DNA of 64,000 nucleotides, taken from JBAZTO01 sp041661865 (GTDB lineage Bacteria > Planctomycetota > Phycisphaerae > SM23-33). Position 1 is the stretch's first letter. Each line of letters starts with the position of its first letter. Shown here one piece after another: positions 24,311-33,264 of the stretch. The notes under the pieces are model-generated. The model made no database searches, was not told where the DNA came from, and saw only the letters and a list, made by a program, of their open reading frames with translations. The stretch covers positions 42,206 through 106,205 of the forward strand of contig JBAZTO010000005.1 of the NCBI GenBank assembly GCA_041661865.1, read 5' to 3'. Made by a program: the position numbers and the translations under genes.

Positions 24311-26251
24311 ATGCAACGCTGCCCGCTCGTCAATCTGAGCGCCCGGCCTAAGTGCGAGGTCCAGGAGATTCCCAGTGGATGGTTCGTTCCGGCCGCCAAA
24401 GGTCTGTCGGTCGACATCGCCGACAGCGCCGAGGCCGTGATCGGGCGTGTCGCCGCCGGCTCCGACGTGGACGTGGTGCAACTGGGCATCGGTGCGGCTA
24501 CCAGCCGGCTCTGCAACGCCGTCTTCCTGCCCCACCGCGACGAGGCTCTGGTCTTCCAGGCCGACGGGCTCAAAGTCAGCAAGGGCGACGGATCGGTCCG
24601 GGTCGAATGCACCGGGCCCTTGCGCGTGACGCTGATGCGCGACTACATGAAGGTACACCGCAATATCCCGTGGTATCAGCCGATGGACCGCCGAACGTTC
24701 CCCAAGCCGCCCGCGGGTTGGTGCTCGTGGTATTACTACTACAAGCTCATCACGGAGGAGGAGATCGTCCGCAACACCGACTGGCTGGCGGAGCACTTGC
24801 AGCCGTTCGGCTGCCAGTGGGTGCAGATCGACGACGGCTGGCAGGGACGAGGCAAGGGTCACGGCACCAATCGCGACTGGTTCGTCACGTGCAAGAGGAA
24901 CTTTCCGCGCGGCATGAAGTTCATCGCCGATTACATTCGCTCCAAGGGTCTTCTTGCGGGCATCTGGTGCATCCCCTTCACCCAGAGCGACACGGCGCTC
25001 TACAAGCGTCAACCGGACCTGTTCGTGCATCGCCCCGACGGCGGCTCTCCGGGCGAGCGCGACACGCCGCTGGATTATGACTGGATGCAGCCGGTCAGCG
25101 AACGCATGTTCGAATGGTGCGGCCGCTACCTCATCGACCCGACAGGCCGGGCCGGCGAACGCTATCTCCGCAAGCTCTTCGAGATGCTCTGCGATAAGTG
25201 GGGCTACCAGTACGTCAAGATCGACGCGCAGTCGGCCTTTCCGGGCCTCTATGCCGAGCATCGCCCGCGATTGGCCGACAGCTCGCTGGATGGCGAGCAG
25301 GCCTACCGCAAGGGCCTGGACATCATCAAGGACGTGATGGGGCCCGAGAGGTTCCTGCTCAACTGCGGCAGCGCGTGGGCGTCGGCGGGACAGTGCGAGG
25401 GCATTCGCATCGGCGGCGACGTGACGGCCACCTGGTCGGGCGTGACCACGGCGGCTGAGTGTACGCTGCGATGGTTGTGGCTCAACACGCTGGCGTTCTA
25501 TACCGACCCGGACGCCGTCTGCGTGCGCGACCCCCTGTCCTACGAGCAGGCCCGAACCTGGGCCGTGCTGGTGGGCATTACCGGGCAACTCATGATGACC
25601 AGCGACAAGATGTACGAATTGCCCGAGGACCGCGTTGAACTGCTCCGCCGGATTCTGCCCGTGGCCGACATCCATCCAATGGAACTCTACCCGCTGGATA
25701 CGAAGGTCTGGCCGGGCATATTCGACCTGAAGGTCAACCTGCCGGGCATCGGCCGATGGGACGTGGTGGCCTGCTTTAACTGGAGCACGACCGAGACCCG
25801 CAAGGTGGAACTCTCGCCCCAGCGCCTGGGCCTGGAGGATGGGGAGTACCTGTGGCAGGACGTGTGGGCCGGGGCGATTCAGCAACCCAAGGACGGCAAG
25901 CTGACGCTCGAAGTCCCGCCCTGTTCGTGTCGCGTGTTGAGCGTCTGGCCCCGGTCAGATCATCCGCAGTTCATCGGCACCAACCGGCACCTGACGCAAG
26001 GCGCGGTGGACGTCGAGGCTGTGGAATGGGACGCCAAGGCGCTCAAGCTCCGTGGCCGGTCAAACGTGGTCGGCGGCGACGCCTACCGCATTCGCATGCA
26101 CGTGCCCAAGGGCTATCGCGCCGTCGGCAACGGCGTGGAGCAGTACGGAGAGATGGCCGTCCTGACGCTCCGCAACAAACGGAGCAAGACGGTTCAGTGG
26201 GAGGCGGCATTCGAGCGAAGTGCCGGCAACGCCCGCACCCGGCAGCAATAG
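24311..26251 (+). CDS. Glycoside hydrolase family 36-type alpha-galactosidase
   Basis: 646 residues with an AAGGAGAG ribosome site. The clan GH-D barrel shows GWCSWYYYY, WVQIDDGWQGRGKGHG, GMKFIADYIRSKGLLAGIWCIPF and YVKIDAQS, where D305 is the expected nucleophile. The N-terminal part is a beta-sandwich, and the C-terminus a second one. GH36 includes alpha-galactosidases and raffinose-synthase-like enzymes; the precise substrate is not visible. It has no signal peptide. With GH3 and the lyase it suggests use of galactose-decorated plant polysaccharide. Confidence 0.8.
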   Translation: MQRCPLVNLSARPKCEVQEIPSGWFVPAAKGLSVDIADSAEAVIGRVAAGSDVDVVQLGIGAATSRLCNAVFLPHRDEALVFQADGLKVSKGDGSVRVECTGPLRVTLMRDYMKVHRNIPWYQPMDRRTFPKPPAGWCSWYYYYKLITEEEIVRNTDWLAEHLQPFGCQWVQIDDGWQGRGKGHGTNRDWFVTCKRNFPRGMKFIADYIRSKGLLAGIWCIPFTQSDTALYKRQPDLFVHRPDGGSPGERDTPLDYDWMQPVSERMFEWCGRYLIDPTGRAGERYLRKLFEMLCDKWGYQYVKIDAQSAFPGLYAEHRPRLADSSLDGEQAYRKGLDIIKDVMGPERFLLNCGSAWASAGQCEGIRIGGDVTATWSGVTTAAECTLRWLWLNTLAFYTDPDAVCVRDPLSYEQARTWAVLVGITGQLMMTSDKMYELPEDRVELLRRILPVADIHPMELYPLDTKVWPGIFDLKVNLPGIGRWDVVACFNWSTTETRKVELSPQRLGLEDGEYLWQDVWAGAIQQPKDGKLTLEVPPCSCRVLSVWPRSDHPQFIGTNRHLTQGAVDVEAVEWDAKALKLRGRSNVVGGDAYRIRMHVPKGYRAVGNGVEQYGEMAVLTLRNKRSKTVQWEAAFERSAGNARTRQQ

Positions 26252-26352
26252 CCTATCGGCCCGGCTTCGCAGACCGGCCAACCGTATGTCCGGTGGCCGC
26301 ACGGACGCGCAGCGGAGTTCCCACTCCGCCGCAAGGATGTTCGGGACGAACG

Positions 26353-26382
26353 AAAAGGAGGTGGAGTTGGAACTCCACCTCC
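26353..26382 (-). terminator. Minus-strand intrinsic terminator
   Basis: Perfect 10-bp stem GGAGGTGGAG / CTCCACCTCC (26357-26366, 26373-26382) with a TTGGAA loop. On the minus strand it is followed by TTTT. It would end the small minus-strand gene at 26486. Confidence 0.65.
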
Positions 26383-26485
26383 CTGATAGTGCGTGGGGTG
26401 TGCATGCCTGCGCACGGAATGAAGTCCGGCGCCATGCTTCAGGCAAGCCCGATTCCGCGACACCCCTGTCAGGCCCGGCCGTGGA

Positions 26486-26632
26486 TCAGAGATGCAATGC
26501 TCTGTAAACGAAATCCCAGGTGGCTGCCATGATGTTGAAACCGACGATTGCGGCGCCAACGCCGATCAATCCGGCATACCACCTGACAATAAACAAGAGG
26601 ACGATACCTGCTCTTGACTCTTGCCGGGTCAT
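26486..26632 (-). CDS. 48-residue small membrane protein
   Basis: Minus-strand frame from ATG 26632 to TGA 26486. The product starts MTRQESRAGIVLLFIVRWYA, continues with a second hydrophobic stretch GLIGVGAAIVGFNIMAATW, and ends DFVYRALHL, so one long or two short membrane spans. A stem-loop with T tail lies 100 nt downstream, supporting a real transcript. The ribosome site is weak (GGGAGGG is 16 nt away). It is divergent from the glycosyltransferase gene. No family recognised. Confidence 0.5.
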   Translation of the reverse strand: MTRQESRAGIVLLFIVRWYAGLIGVGAAIVGFNIMAATWDFVYRALHL

Positions 26633-26679
26633 GCCGTTTTGGCTTTTCCCTCCCGCCCATTGGCCTTAGGATGATCCGC

Positions 26680-28083
26680 ATGAACACGCGCACATTGACC
26701 CTCATCATTCTGGCGGCCTTGATTGTGCGGCTGGCGCTGCTGGCGGGCATCTGGAACGACGGCGTCGGCGGGCCCCGCGGCGGCCAGCCGCGATACCTGA
26801 TGCCCGATTCGGAGGGGTACATCAAGTTGGCGGCCAGCCTGGCCGACTCGGCCAGGTTCGCGATGGACGACAAGCCGGAGATATTCCGCACGCCCGGCTA
26901 TTCGCTGTTGCTGACCTTCGGGGCGCCCTTCGGTCAAAGCTGGTGGCGGGCGGTCATCGTCCTCCAGATCCTGCTGGACGTGGCGACGGTGTACCTGGCC
27001 TTCCTGCTGGGCTGGATGATGGTCGGCCAGCGGGCCGGGCTGTGGGCGGCGGCGCTGCAGGCCTTCTCGCCGCTGGCTATCGCCGCCAGCAACCGTATCC
27101 TCTCGGACACCGCCTTCGCGTTCCTGCTGGCCTGGACGCTGGTCCTGCTGGTCTTCCACCTCAAGAGCCGGCGGCTCTGGCCGCTGATCGCCGCGGCGGT
27201 TTTCCTGGGCGCCGCCTGCTACGTCCGCCCGGTGGGGCTGGCGATGGCGGCGGTGTGCGCGGCGGTTCTGCTGGCCGATGGGCTTGTGCAAGGCCGCAAG
27301 CGGCGGGGCGCGGAGGACGCCGCAGAGACTCGTGACAGGCAAACTGTGCGTCGCGCGCGTCGCGCGCTGGGGCCCGCAGCCGCCTTTGGAGGGATCGTGA
27401 TATTGTGCGTGGCGCCGTGGGTGGTCCGCAACGGCCTGGCGGCGCAATACTGGGGCTTTTCGAGCTTCGCCGGCGACGGCGCCTACTTCTTCGCCGTCCC
27501 GGAGTTGATCTCCGCCACCGAGGGCGTCCCGGCGGCGACCGCCCGCGAAATGATGAAGAGGGAGGACCAGCGAGACAACGAGGGCCTGTCCCCCGGAGCC
27601 GCTGCCCGCGCGCGGCGCAGCCGCGTTTGGCAAGCCATCGGCGAGCACCCGTGGCTGTACGCCAAGATCCACCTCAAGGGCTGCTGGGGGTTCTTCCTCC
27701 CCGGGGCCACGGACCTGCTGGAGATGGCTGGGCTGACGGCGGGCAATGCCGGCACGGTGGACGTGCTGCACAGGGAGGGCCTGGCCGCCGCGGTGAAGCA
27801 TTACTTCGATGATCGGCAATGGGCGATGCTGCTGGCTGTGCCGCTGGCGGCGGTGCCGATGGTTCTGTACGCCGGCGTGCTGCTCTGCATCGTTCGGCGG
27901 CTGTCGTGGCGCATGCCCGCGGAGGTCTGGCTGCTGGCGGCGATAGTCATCGTGGCCATGCTGCTGCCGGGGCCCTTTGGCCTGCCGCGTTACCGCCTGC
28001 CCGTGCTGCCGGTGCTGGGAGTCGCCGCCGGGGCGGGCCTGACGAGTAGGAAGAAGCCCGCGTCACCGCCAGCGAAGGCGTGA
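26680..28083 (+). CDS. Glycosyltransferase family 39-like membrane protein
   Basis: 467 residues from ATG 26680 (an upstream in-frame ATG at 26671 is also possible). About ten membrane spans. The first luminal loop carries YLMPDSEGYIKLAASLAD and FRTPGYSLLL, the acidic-residue and R-x-PGY pattern of PMT/ArnT-type lipid-linked sugar transferases. It likely moves a sugar from a polyprenyl carrier to an acceptor outside the inner membrane. The final residues overlap the end of convergent rnfD by 21 nt. Confidence 0.75.
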   Translation: MNTRTLTLIILAALIVRLALLAGIWNDGVGGPRGGQPRYLMPDSEGYIKLAASLADSARFAMDDKPEIFRTPGYSLLLTFGAPFGQSWWRAVIVLQILLDVATVYLAFLLGWMMVGQRAGLWAAALQAFSPLAIAASNRILSDTAFAFLLAWTLVLLVFHLKSRRLWPLIAAAVFLGAACYVRPVGLAMAAVCAAVLLADGLVQGRKRRGAEDAAETRDRQTVRRARRALGPAAAFGGIVILCVAPWVVRNGLAAQYWGFSSFAGDGAYFFAVPELISATEGVPAATAREMMKREDQRDNEGLSPGAAARARRSRVWQAIGEHPWLYAKIHLKGCWGFFLPGATDLLEMAGLTAGNAGTVDVLHREGLAAAVKHYFDDRQWAMLLAVPLAAVPMVLYAGVLLCIVRRLSWRMPAEVWLLAAIVIVAMLLPGPFGLPRYRLPVLPVLGVAAGAGLTSRKKPASPPAKA

Positions 28084-29304
28084 CTTGAGGTAGCTGATGC
28101 GTCGCTGGCCCAGGACCCTGGGCCGCCAGATCGCGTCGATGGCGGGCGTCAGCGTGTTCATCGCCAGCACGGCCATGTAGCTGGGGATGGGGACGTGGAC
28201 GTAGAGCTTGAGCAGCATGGCGATGATCCCGCAGCCGATGCCGAAAATCACCTGCCCGCCGGAAGTGACGGGGCGCGAGGTCATCTCGGGGGCCATGAAG
28301 AAGGCCGCCAGCAGCAGTTCGCCGCTGAGGAGTTGATAGTTGACGTAGGTGAAGCCGACGTCGCCGCCCTCAGCCAGCAGGGGCCACCACACCGTTCGTA
28401 TCGAGTCAGCCGGCCCGGTCAATTGGATCGGCGCCACCGCCGCGACGGCCCAGGCCGTCAGGATGAACGCCAGCGGAAGCTGCCACTTGACGTAGTTGCG
28501 ATAGATCAGGTACAGCCCCGCGATGACGATCACGATGGCGCAGGTCTCGCCGATGCCCCCGGGCGTGGCCCCGTAAAGCATTTCATTGATGGGCGGCAGA
28601 CGCATCAGCAGTTGGCCGCCGGCGCCGCTGTCGTCGTCGGGATAGGCCAGTGCGCGGTACTCGGCCGTCTCGCCGGCGGTCAGTGCGGCCAGGGTCTCGC
28701 TGGGGCGGGTCAGGAGGAATGCGTCGGCGCCGGCCGGCGCGGGCCGGCCACGCCATTGACGGTAGTCATCGACCTGCTGGGCGCGGGTGATGTCGCCGAC
28801 CATCAGCCTGTTCTGCGCCAGCAGCGGCCAGGAGGTGGGGTTCATGGTGGCCGGGAGCAGCACCGCCACGGCCAGCCGGCCCAGCAGCGCGGGCTGCCAG
28901 AGGAAGTGCCCCACGCCGCCGAAGATGGCTTTGCCCACGACGATGGCGAAGACCGCCGCGATGATCGGCACGTACCAGGGCACGAAGGCCGGCAGCGTCA
29001 AGGCCAGCAGAACGCCCGTCATCGCCGCGTGCGAGCGGCCCAGCAGGGCGGGCGTCCGCGTGGAACGATAGTAGGCCTTCTCGATCAGCACGCACGAGGC
29101 CACGGAGATGGCCGCCACCAGCAGGCTCCGCCAGCCAAAGAGGATCACCCCGGCCGCCAGCGGCGCGCAGGCGGCAGCCAGCGTGACCAGGTAAATCGTC
29201 CGCACGCCTTCCATCGCGTGCAGGAAGGGGGCACGCGGCTGTGTGGCCTCCGCGGGCGAAGCGTGCCCGGATGCGGGGGGCGATTGCGTGTCGTGCTCAG
29301 CCAT
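28063..29304 (-). CDS. rnfD: Rnf complex membrane subunit RnfD
   Basis: 413 residues from ATG 29304, overlapping the rnfC stop (TGATG). Multi-span NqrB/RnfD family: SHAAMTGVLLALTLPAFVPWYV near the start, GIGETCAIVIVIAGLYLIYRN, and the C-terminal MTSRPVTSGGQVIFGIGCG, where the threonine of the S/M-T-S/A-P-x-T context is the usual FMN attachment region. The Rnf complex couples ferredoxin:NAD+ redox to ion pumping. Only rnfC and rnfD are present here; rnfG, E, A and B do not follow because the next gene is convergent. Confidence 0.85.
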   Translation of the reverse strand: MAEHDTQSPPASGHASPAEATQPRAPFLHAMEGVRTIYLVTLAAACAPLAAGVILFGWRSLLVAAISVASCVLIEKAYYRSTRTPALLGRSHAAMTGVLLALTLPAFVPWYVPIIAAVFAIVVGKAIFGGVGHFLWQPALLGRLAVAVLLPATMNPTSWPLLAQNRLMVGDITRAQQVDDYRQWRGRPAPAGADAFLLTRPSETLAALTAGETAEYRALAYPDDDSGAGGQLLMRLPPINEMLYGATPGGIGETCAIVIVIAGLYLIYRNYVKWQLPLAFILTAWAVAAVAPIQLTGPADSIRTVWWPLLAEGGDVGFTYVNYQLLSGELLLAAFFMAPEMTSRPVTSGGQVIFGIGCGIIAMLLKLYVHVPIPSYMAVLAMNTLTPAIDAIWRPRVLGQRRISYLKSRLRWR

Positions 29305-30668
29305 CAGCGGCGCCCCCCGTGTCCGTCGAGAAATGTGGCGCCGGGGCCGCGGGCGATGGCCTTCTTCAATTCCTGTACGCGCCGGGTCAGCGGCAGGCGG
29401 GCCGGGCAGACGTACGAGCAGATGCCGCACTCGATGCAGGCCACCGTGCCGCTCCGGCGGGCGTGGTCCAGCAGCGAAAGCTCGAAATCGTCATTCAACG
29501 CCGCCACGTTGAGGCGCGAGGGGCACAGGTCGGTGCACCAGCCGCAGCGGATGCAGGGCGTGGACGAACTGGCCGGGGCCTCGGCGACTGCCAGCACCGC
29601 GTCGGTGGTTGCGCCGACGGCTGCGCCGGCCGGGCAGCGCAGGCCCACCATCGGGCCGCCGTGGATCAGGCGGTCGTCCGTGCCGGCCAGCGCCTGGCAG
29701 CTCATGCCCAGCGGCGTCCAGAAGTTGCCTCCCTTGGCGATGCGTTCTCCCGAAACGGTGACCACGCGGTGCGTGGCGGGCTGGCCGCAGGCGACCCAGC
29801 GATAGGCGGCGAAACAGGCCGAGGCGTTGACCACCGCGGCCCCGACGTCCGTCGTCGCGGCCCCGACGGGCATCTGACGCCGCGTGAGCACCTTGACCAG
29901 CAAGGGGTCGGCCCCGGTGGGATATTTGTGGGTCAGGGCGATGCGGGCGACCTTGTAGGCCTGCGCCGGGCCGATCAGCGAGCGGTAGTCGTCGGTCCAG
30001 CGACGGTCGACGGCCAGCATCAGCCGCCGCGCTCCGATGGCCCGCCCGATAATCGCCAGCCCGCGAATGACGTCCTCTCCGTGCTCGGCCAGCAGGCGAT
30101 GGCCGGCCGTCACGTAAGGTTGGCCTTCCATGACGTTGGCGATGAGAACGTCGCAGTCCTTCCGCACGGCGCGTTCGACCCATCCGGCCAGGGGTTCCAA
30201 TGGGTTTCGGAAAGTTGTCAGGCCTCCGCCGGCCAGCGCCGCCCGCAGGTTGGAGCGGCTCAGCTTGGCCCATTCGGTCACGGATGGGGCGGAAAGCAGG
30301 GGAGTGGGATCGGCCAGATCAGCCAGTTCGATGCCGGGCGACAAAACGAACTCGCCCTTGCCCGCTGTCAAGGCCTGGGCCTGTACTGAGACCACCCGCC
30401 CACCCGCGGGGGCATAAATATCGATCGGGTTGTCGCCGGTTCCTTCAGCCAGTTTTTGCCCGGCACTGACAAGCTGGCCGGCACTGACCAGGGGCCTGGC
30501 CAGGCTTCCGCCGCAAGGCGCCAGCGGCAGGACGAGGCGCTCACAGGCGCGCGCGGCGGCAATGGGCTCGCCCAGGGTGGCACGTTTCTCGTCGGGCAGG
30601 TCGATCCCGCCGGCAAACGTGCCGTAGCGATCAAACAGCATGCCGGCGATGCGGTTCATCAATGCCAA
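29304..30668 (-). CDS. rnfC: Rnf complex iron-sulfur subunit RnfC
   Basis: 454 residues. The start is either TTG 30668 (GGAG 10 nt upstream) or ATG 30659. The N-terminal barrel-sandwich domain has YGTFAGGIDLPDEK; the NADH/FMN Rossmann region follows; the C-terminus has two four-cysteine clusters, CIRCGWCTDLCP and CIECGICSYVCP, for two [4Fe-4S] centres. It is the peripheral NADH-side subunit and lies 48 nt downstream of the parvulin gene in the same direction. Confidence 0.85.
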   Translation of the reverse strand: MALMNRIAGMLFDRYGTFAGGIDLPDEKRATLGEPIAAARACERLVLPLAPCGGSLARPLVSAGQLVSAGQKLAEGTGDNPIDIYAPAGGRVVSVQAQALTAGKGEFVLSPGIELADLADPTPLLSAPSVTEWAKLSRSNLRAALAGGGLTTFRNPLEPLAGWVERAVRKDCDVLIANVMEGQPYVTAGHRLLAEHGEDVIRGLAIIGRAIGARRLMLAVDRRWTDDYRSLIGPAQAYKVARIALTHKYPTGADPLLVKVLTRRQMPVGAATTDVGAAVVNASACFAAYRWVACGQPATHRVVTVSGERIAKGGNFWTPLGMSCQALAGTDDRLIHGGPMVGLRCPAGAAVGATTDAVLAVAEAPASSSTPCIRCGWCTDLCPSRLNVAALNDDFELSLLDHARRSGTVACIECGICSYVCPARLPLTRRVQELKKAIARGPGATFLDGHGGRR

Positions 30669-30716
30669 GAACGTCTGTCTCCATGTGCCGCGACAGGATG
30701 CGGCCCCGGCGGCTGG

Positions 30717-31781
30717 CTACTGACCCTTGCCGCGATCCCCGGCCGCCTGCATCTGGCTGCTGAGCACCGGGTCAACATAACGAATCTGTTTTTCGTCCTC
30801 GGCCTTGCGGAACAGGTCCACAAGGATCTGCTGGCGGGCGACGCCGGCCTTGCGATTCGTGATCGTCGTGATGAGCTTTTCCCGCACATCAGACAACTTG
30901 ACGTCCTGTGGCGGGATGAGACGTTCCAACTTCAGGACATGGAAGGCCGTCTCGACCTGCACGGGATTTGAAATCTCCCCGGGCTTCTTCATGGCCAGGG
31001 CGGCCTGTCGGATGGCCGGCGGGATCGGGCGGGTGTTGGCGCCGATAGCCGGCAACAATCCGCCGTCGGCGGCGGTGGTGGAATTGATAGACATCTTGCG
31101 GGCCAGGTCGGCGAAGTCGGCGCCATCCTGAAGCTTCTTGATCACGTCCTGGGCGGCCGCCAGCGAGGCAACCTGGATGTGCCGCACTTCCACCTTGCCG
31201 CCGTATTCCTGGGCGAATTCATCGTTGATCTCCTCGTCGGTGACGGCAAGCTCGCCCTCGGCCATCTTCCGCAGCATGGCGTTGCGCTGCATGATCACCC
31301 GCCATTGATCGGCGGACATGTTCTTCTGGGCCAGCATCTGTTCCAGCAGCCGCTCGCGCTGCCCGGCCTCTTCGACCTGGGGGAACATTTCGCGGAGAAT
31401 CTCGACGCTCTCAGCCCGGATGTCGCCCTCGCTGACTGTGATGCCTTTGGCGTCGGCGGCCTGGCGGACCAGTTCGCTGGCGATGAGCTGCTTGGCCAGG
31501 GCCATGCCGTAACTTCGCACCAGCAGGTCATTCAACTCGCTCATGTAAACGGGCTGGCCGTTGATGTAGGCCATGACAGGCCCGCCGGCCGGCTGCGACG
31601 TTGACGGCGAGGGGGCGTTATCCGCCTGGGCCGGTCTGGATGCAGCCGGCTTGGAGGTGGCGGCGCCGCCGGGCGCAGCCTTGACCTGCCCATGTCCCGC
31701 CTTAGCCTGCCAAGAGGCACCAGTCCCAGAGCAGCCCATCAACAATGCACAAATCGTAGCCAAGGCAAACAACGGTCTCAT
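30717..31781 (-). CDS. Parvulin-type peptidyl-prolyl isomerase lipoprotein (SurA/PrsA-like)
   Basis: 354 residues from ATG 31781 with GGAAGGA upstream; the frame extends further but into a tRNA. Lipobox LLMGC at about 16-20. A Pro/Ala/Ser-rich linker is followed by a SurA-type helical region (LLVRSYGMALAKQLIASELVRQAADAKG) and a parvulin domain (VEVRHIQVASLAAAQDVIKKLQDGADFADLARKMS, then PGEISNPVQVETAFHVLKLE). It folds outer-membrane or surface proteins in the periplasm. It appears to be the first gene of a transcript with rnfC-rnfD. Confidence 0.85.
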   Translation of the reverse strand: MRPLFALATICALLMGCSGTGASWQAKAGHGQVKAAPGGAATSKPAASRPAQADNAPSPSTSQPAGGPVMAYINGQPVYMSELNDLLVRSYGMALAKQLIASELVRQAADAKGITVSEGDIRAESVEILREMFPQVEEAGQRERLLEQMLAQKNMSADQWRVIMQRNAMLRKMAEGELAVTDEEINDEFAQEYGGKVEVRHIQVASLAAAQDVIKKLQDGADFADLARKMSINSTTAADGGLLPAIGANTRPIPPAIRQAALAMKKPGEISNPVQVETAFHVLKLERLIPPQDVKLSDVREKLITTITNRKAGVARQQILVDLFRKAEDEKQIRYVDPVLSSQMQAAGDRGKGQ

Positions 31782-31889
31782 GGCGGTATCCTTCCACATT
31801 ATCATGGGTAGTGAAGCCGCAATGTTACTGCGCCGCGACGGACCAACCAAGGAGATTAACGCGCTTTCGCACCGGCCTGGGCCTGCCCC

Positions 31890-31932
31890 AAAAACAAAAC
31901 CGCCCGTAAGCTCCTGGCCTACAGGCGGTTTT
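31890..31932 (-). terminator. Terminator of tRNA-Lys
   Basis: Stem AAAACCGCC / GGCGGTTTT (31896-31904, 31924-31932), followed on the minus strand by GTTTTT. It begins 5 nt past the tRNA 3' end. Confidence 0.75.
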
Positions 31933-31936
31933 CTAC

Positions 31937-32009
<73 letters not shown>

Positions 32010-32151
32010 TTCATCTTTTTTACGGAATCGAAGCCAATGAGGAGATGGAACTTTAACAATCCTGGCGGGAACGTCAAGCCAAAAGTTGCCCACAAAAGTT
32101 GCCCACACTTGCTCGCGACGGCCGTGAGTGACCTGATTTTCTGGCGGGGGG

Positions 32152-32347
32152 TCAGGCGGCGCGTTGCTTGGCCCAGTAGTTCTGCCAGAGATTGGAGTAG
32201 TACAGGCTGGCCAGGGCCACCATCGACTCGGCGTTGTCCTTGTCCCAGTGCATTCCGTGGCCCTTGAGACGCCGGGTCAGCGTCCCGCAGAACAACTCCG
32301 TTGGCCCGCTGCCGCAGTCGTAGCCCTGTGGCTTGACGTGGTCGGCG
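32152..32347 (-). pseudogene. C-terminal remnant of a transposase
   Basis: A minus-strand frame ending at TGA 32152 reads CGSGPTELFCGTLTRRLKGHGMHW and then DNAESMVALASLYYSNLWQN. This resembles the C-terminus of ISKra4-like planctomycete transposases (GSGxxEaxxKtxxxRlKGxGMRW). There is no start and no catalytic part; an in-frame stop precedes it at about 32352. It lies just outside tRNA-Lys, a common integration site. Confidence 0.55.
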
Positions 32348-32399
32348 ACTGCGCCTCTTTCACCTGTTCATCTGCTCCACGACTCACCTGCTCTATTTG

Positions 32400-32423
32400 A
32401 AAAGCCCGCTTTCGCGGGCTTTT
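32400..32423. terminator. Bidirectional terminator
   Basis: AAAAGCCCGC / GCGGGCTTTT around a TTTC loop. It serves the minus-strand MpsC gene ending at 32480. Confidence 0.8.
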
Positions 32424-32479
32424 CGACTCGGGGTGGGTGGACAGTTTTAGAACTGCGGTCGCAAGCCATTCGGTCGATC

Positions 32480-32860
32480 CTACCCCCTCTTTGCCTCACG
32501 AGAGATGGGGGCGGCGGCCAGCGTGAAGAGTACGACCTTCTCGCCGGTTATGGTGCTGATGTCGTGGTGCAGGCTTACCACCCTGGTCCCTGTGACGCCT
32601 TCAACCATGGCCTCCAGCGCCGGCCGTGCCGTCTCGGTCAACTGGGTCCGCACCTGTTTGAGCAGGTCCCGGCCCGTCTCGGGCGCGAGTTGGGCGACCA
32701 AATGCTGCTCGGCCGATGTCAGCACGCCGTGGAGACGCACCAGGAGAAGATCACCAAAGAGGTGGGCGTGGATGTCCTTGGGGCCACGGCCCATGTACTC
32801 CTGCTCAAAGCGGCTGATCCCTTCGCAGATAGCGGCTTCGATTTCGCCCTGTGTCTTCAT
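32480..32860 (-). CDS. MpsC/DUF2294 family protein, copy 1
   Basis: 126 residues. MKTQGEIEAAICEGISRFEQEYMGRGPKDI, then HLFGDLLLVRLHGVLTSAEQHL and a helix VRTQLTETARPALEAMVEGVTG, then VSLHHDISTITGEKVVLFTL: the DUF2294 (MpsC) pattern, a small soluble domain linked by name to the S. aureus Mps sodium/membrane-potential system but without known biochemistry. It is close to 85 percent identical by eye to the protein at 41515, with the same neighbour, an RNA element of the 33046 family transcribed divergently. Confidence 0.8.
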   Translation of the reverse strand: MKTQGEIEAAICEGISRFEQEYMGRGPKDIHAHLFGDLLLVRLHGVLTSAEQHLVAQLAPETGRDLLKQVRTQLTETARPALEAMVEGVTGTRVVSLHHDISTITGEKVVLFTLAAAPISREAKRG

Positions 32861-33015
32861 AGAGCACCATCGAACCTGCCGTGACTGGCGGCTTCAAGAC
32901 CCGCGAGCCAACGCGCGTAACGCGTTGCTGTAGCAGCAAACAACGGCTGGCCGGCAGTCTCACGTATGTCATTCATCTTAGGAGGCGCCAAATGCGATTT
33001 CCTGAATTATCTGCT

Positions 33016-33039
33016 TTCGGGCGCCCACCGCGCTACAAT
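33016..33039 (+). promoter_or_regulatory. Promoter of RNA element A
   Basis: TTCGG-N9-GCGC-TACAAT, with TACAAT as the -10 box (33034-33039). The same spacing is found at 35941-35964 and 42055-42078. The sequence further upstream (GCGATTTCC.GAATTA) is also shared with the 42055 copy. Confidence 0.55.
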
Positions 33040-33045
33040 GCCCAC

Positions 33046-33188
33046 GTGGCGGAGCGTGCATGAATGCATGGGCTCCGGAGTCGGATGACTAGATAAAGGG
33101 CAGCCCGGCGCATCGGGAGGCCCGTTGACGAGTAAGCCGACGCGGTTCTTCACCTTTGGGTGTTAAGCCGCGTCGGCTTTTTTTTCTT
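33046..33188 (+). ncRNA. Structured RNA element, copy A, with terminator
   Basis: Begins with a variable hairpin (GGAGC..GGCTCC), then the conserved CGGATGACTAGATAAA, a stem GGGC-AG-CCCG / CGGG-AG-GCCC, the conserved GTTGACGAGTAAGCCGACG, and a long terminator stem (AAGCCGACGCGG, 33134-33145, with CCGCGTCGGCTT, 33168-33179) followed by at least seven T. Three further copies lie at 35971, 42085 and 43703. It could be a free small RNA or a terminating leader of the lipoprotein gene at 33265. Confidence 0.65.
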
Positions 33189-33264
33189 GGCCGTGCAATC
33201 GACAAGTAGGAGTGAAGCTTGACGAACCGGCAGCAGAGTAAGCTGAGTCCAGAAAGGGTAAATC

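Noticed and set aside
24194..25885. 563-codon minus-strand frame opposite the GH36 gene
   Set aside because: Covers a gene with clear catalytic motifs in the other direction; no homologous features in the antisense reading.
33046..33188. RNA element as a c-di-GMP, ZTP, guanidine or fluoride riboswitch
   Set aside because: None of the consensus cores of those classes that I know can be fitted to CGGATGACTAG or the AG/AG stem.
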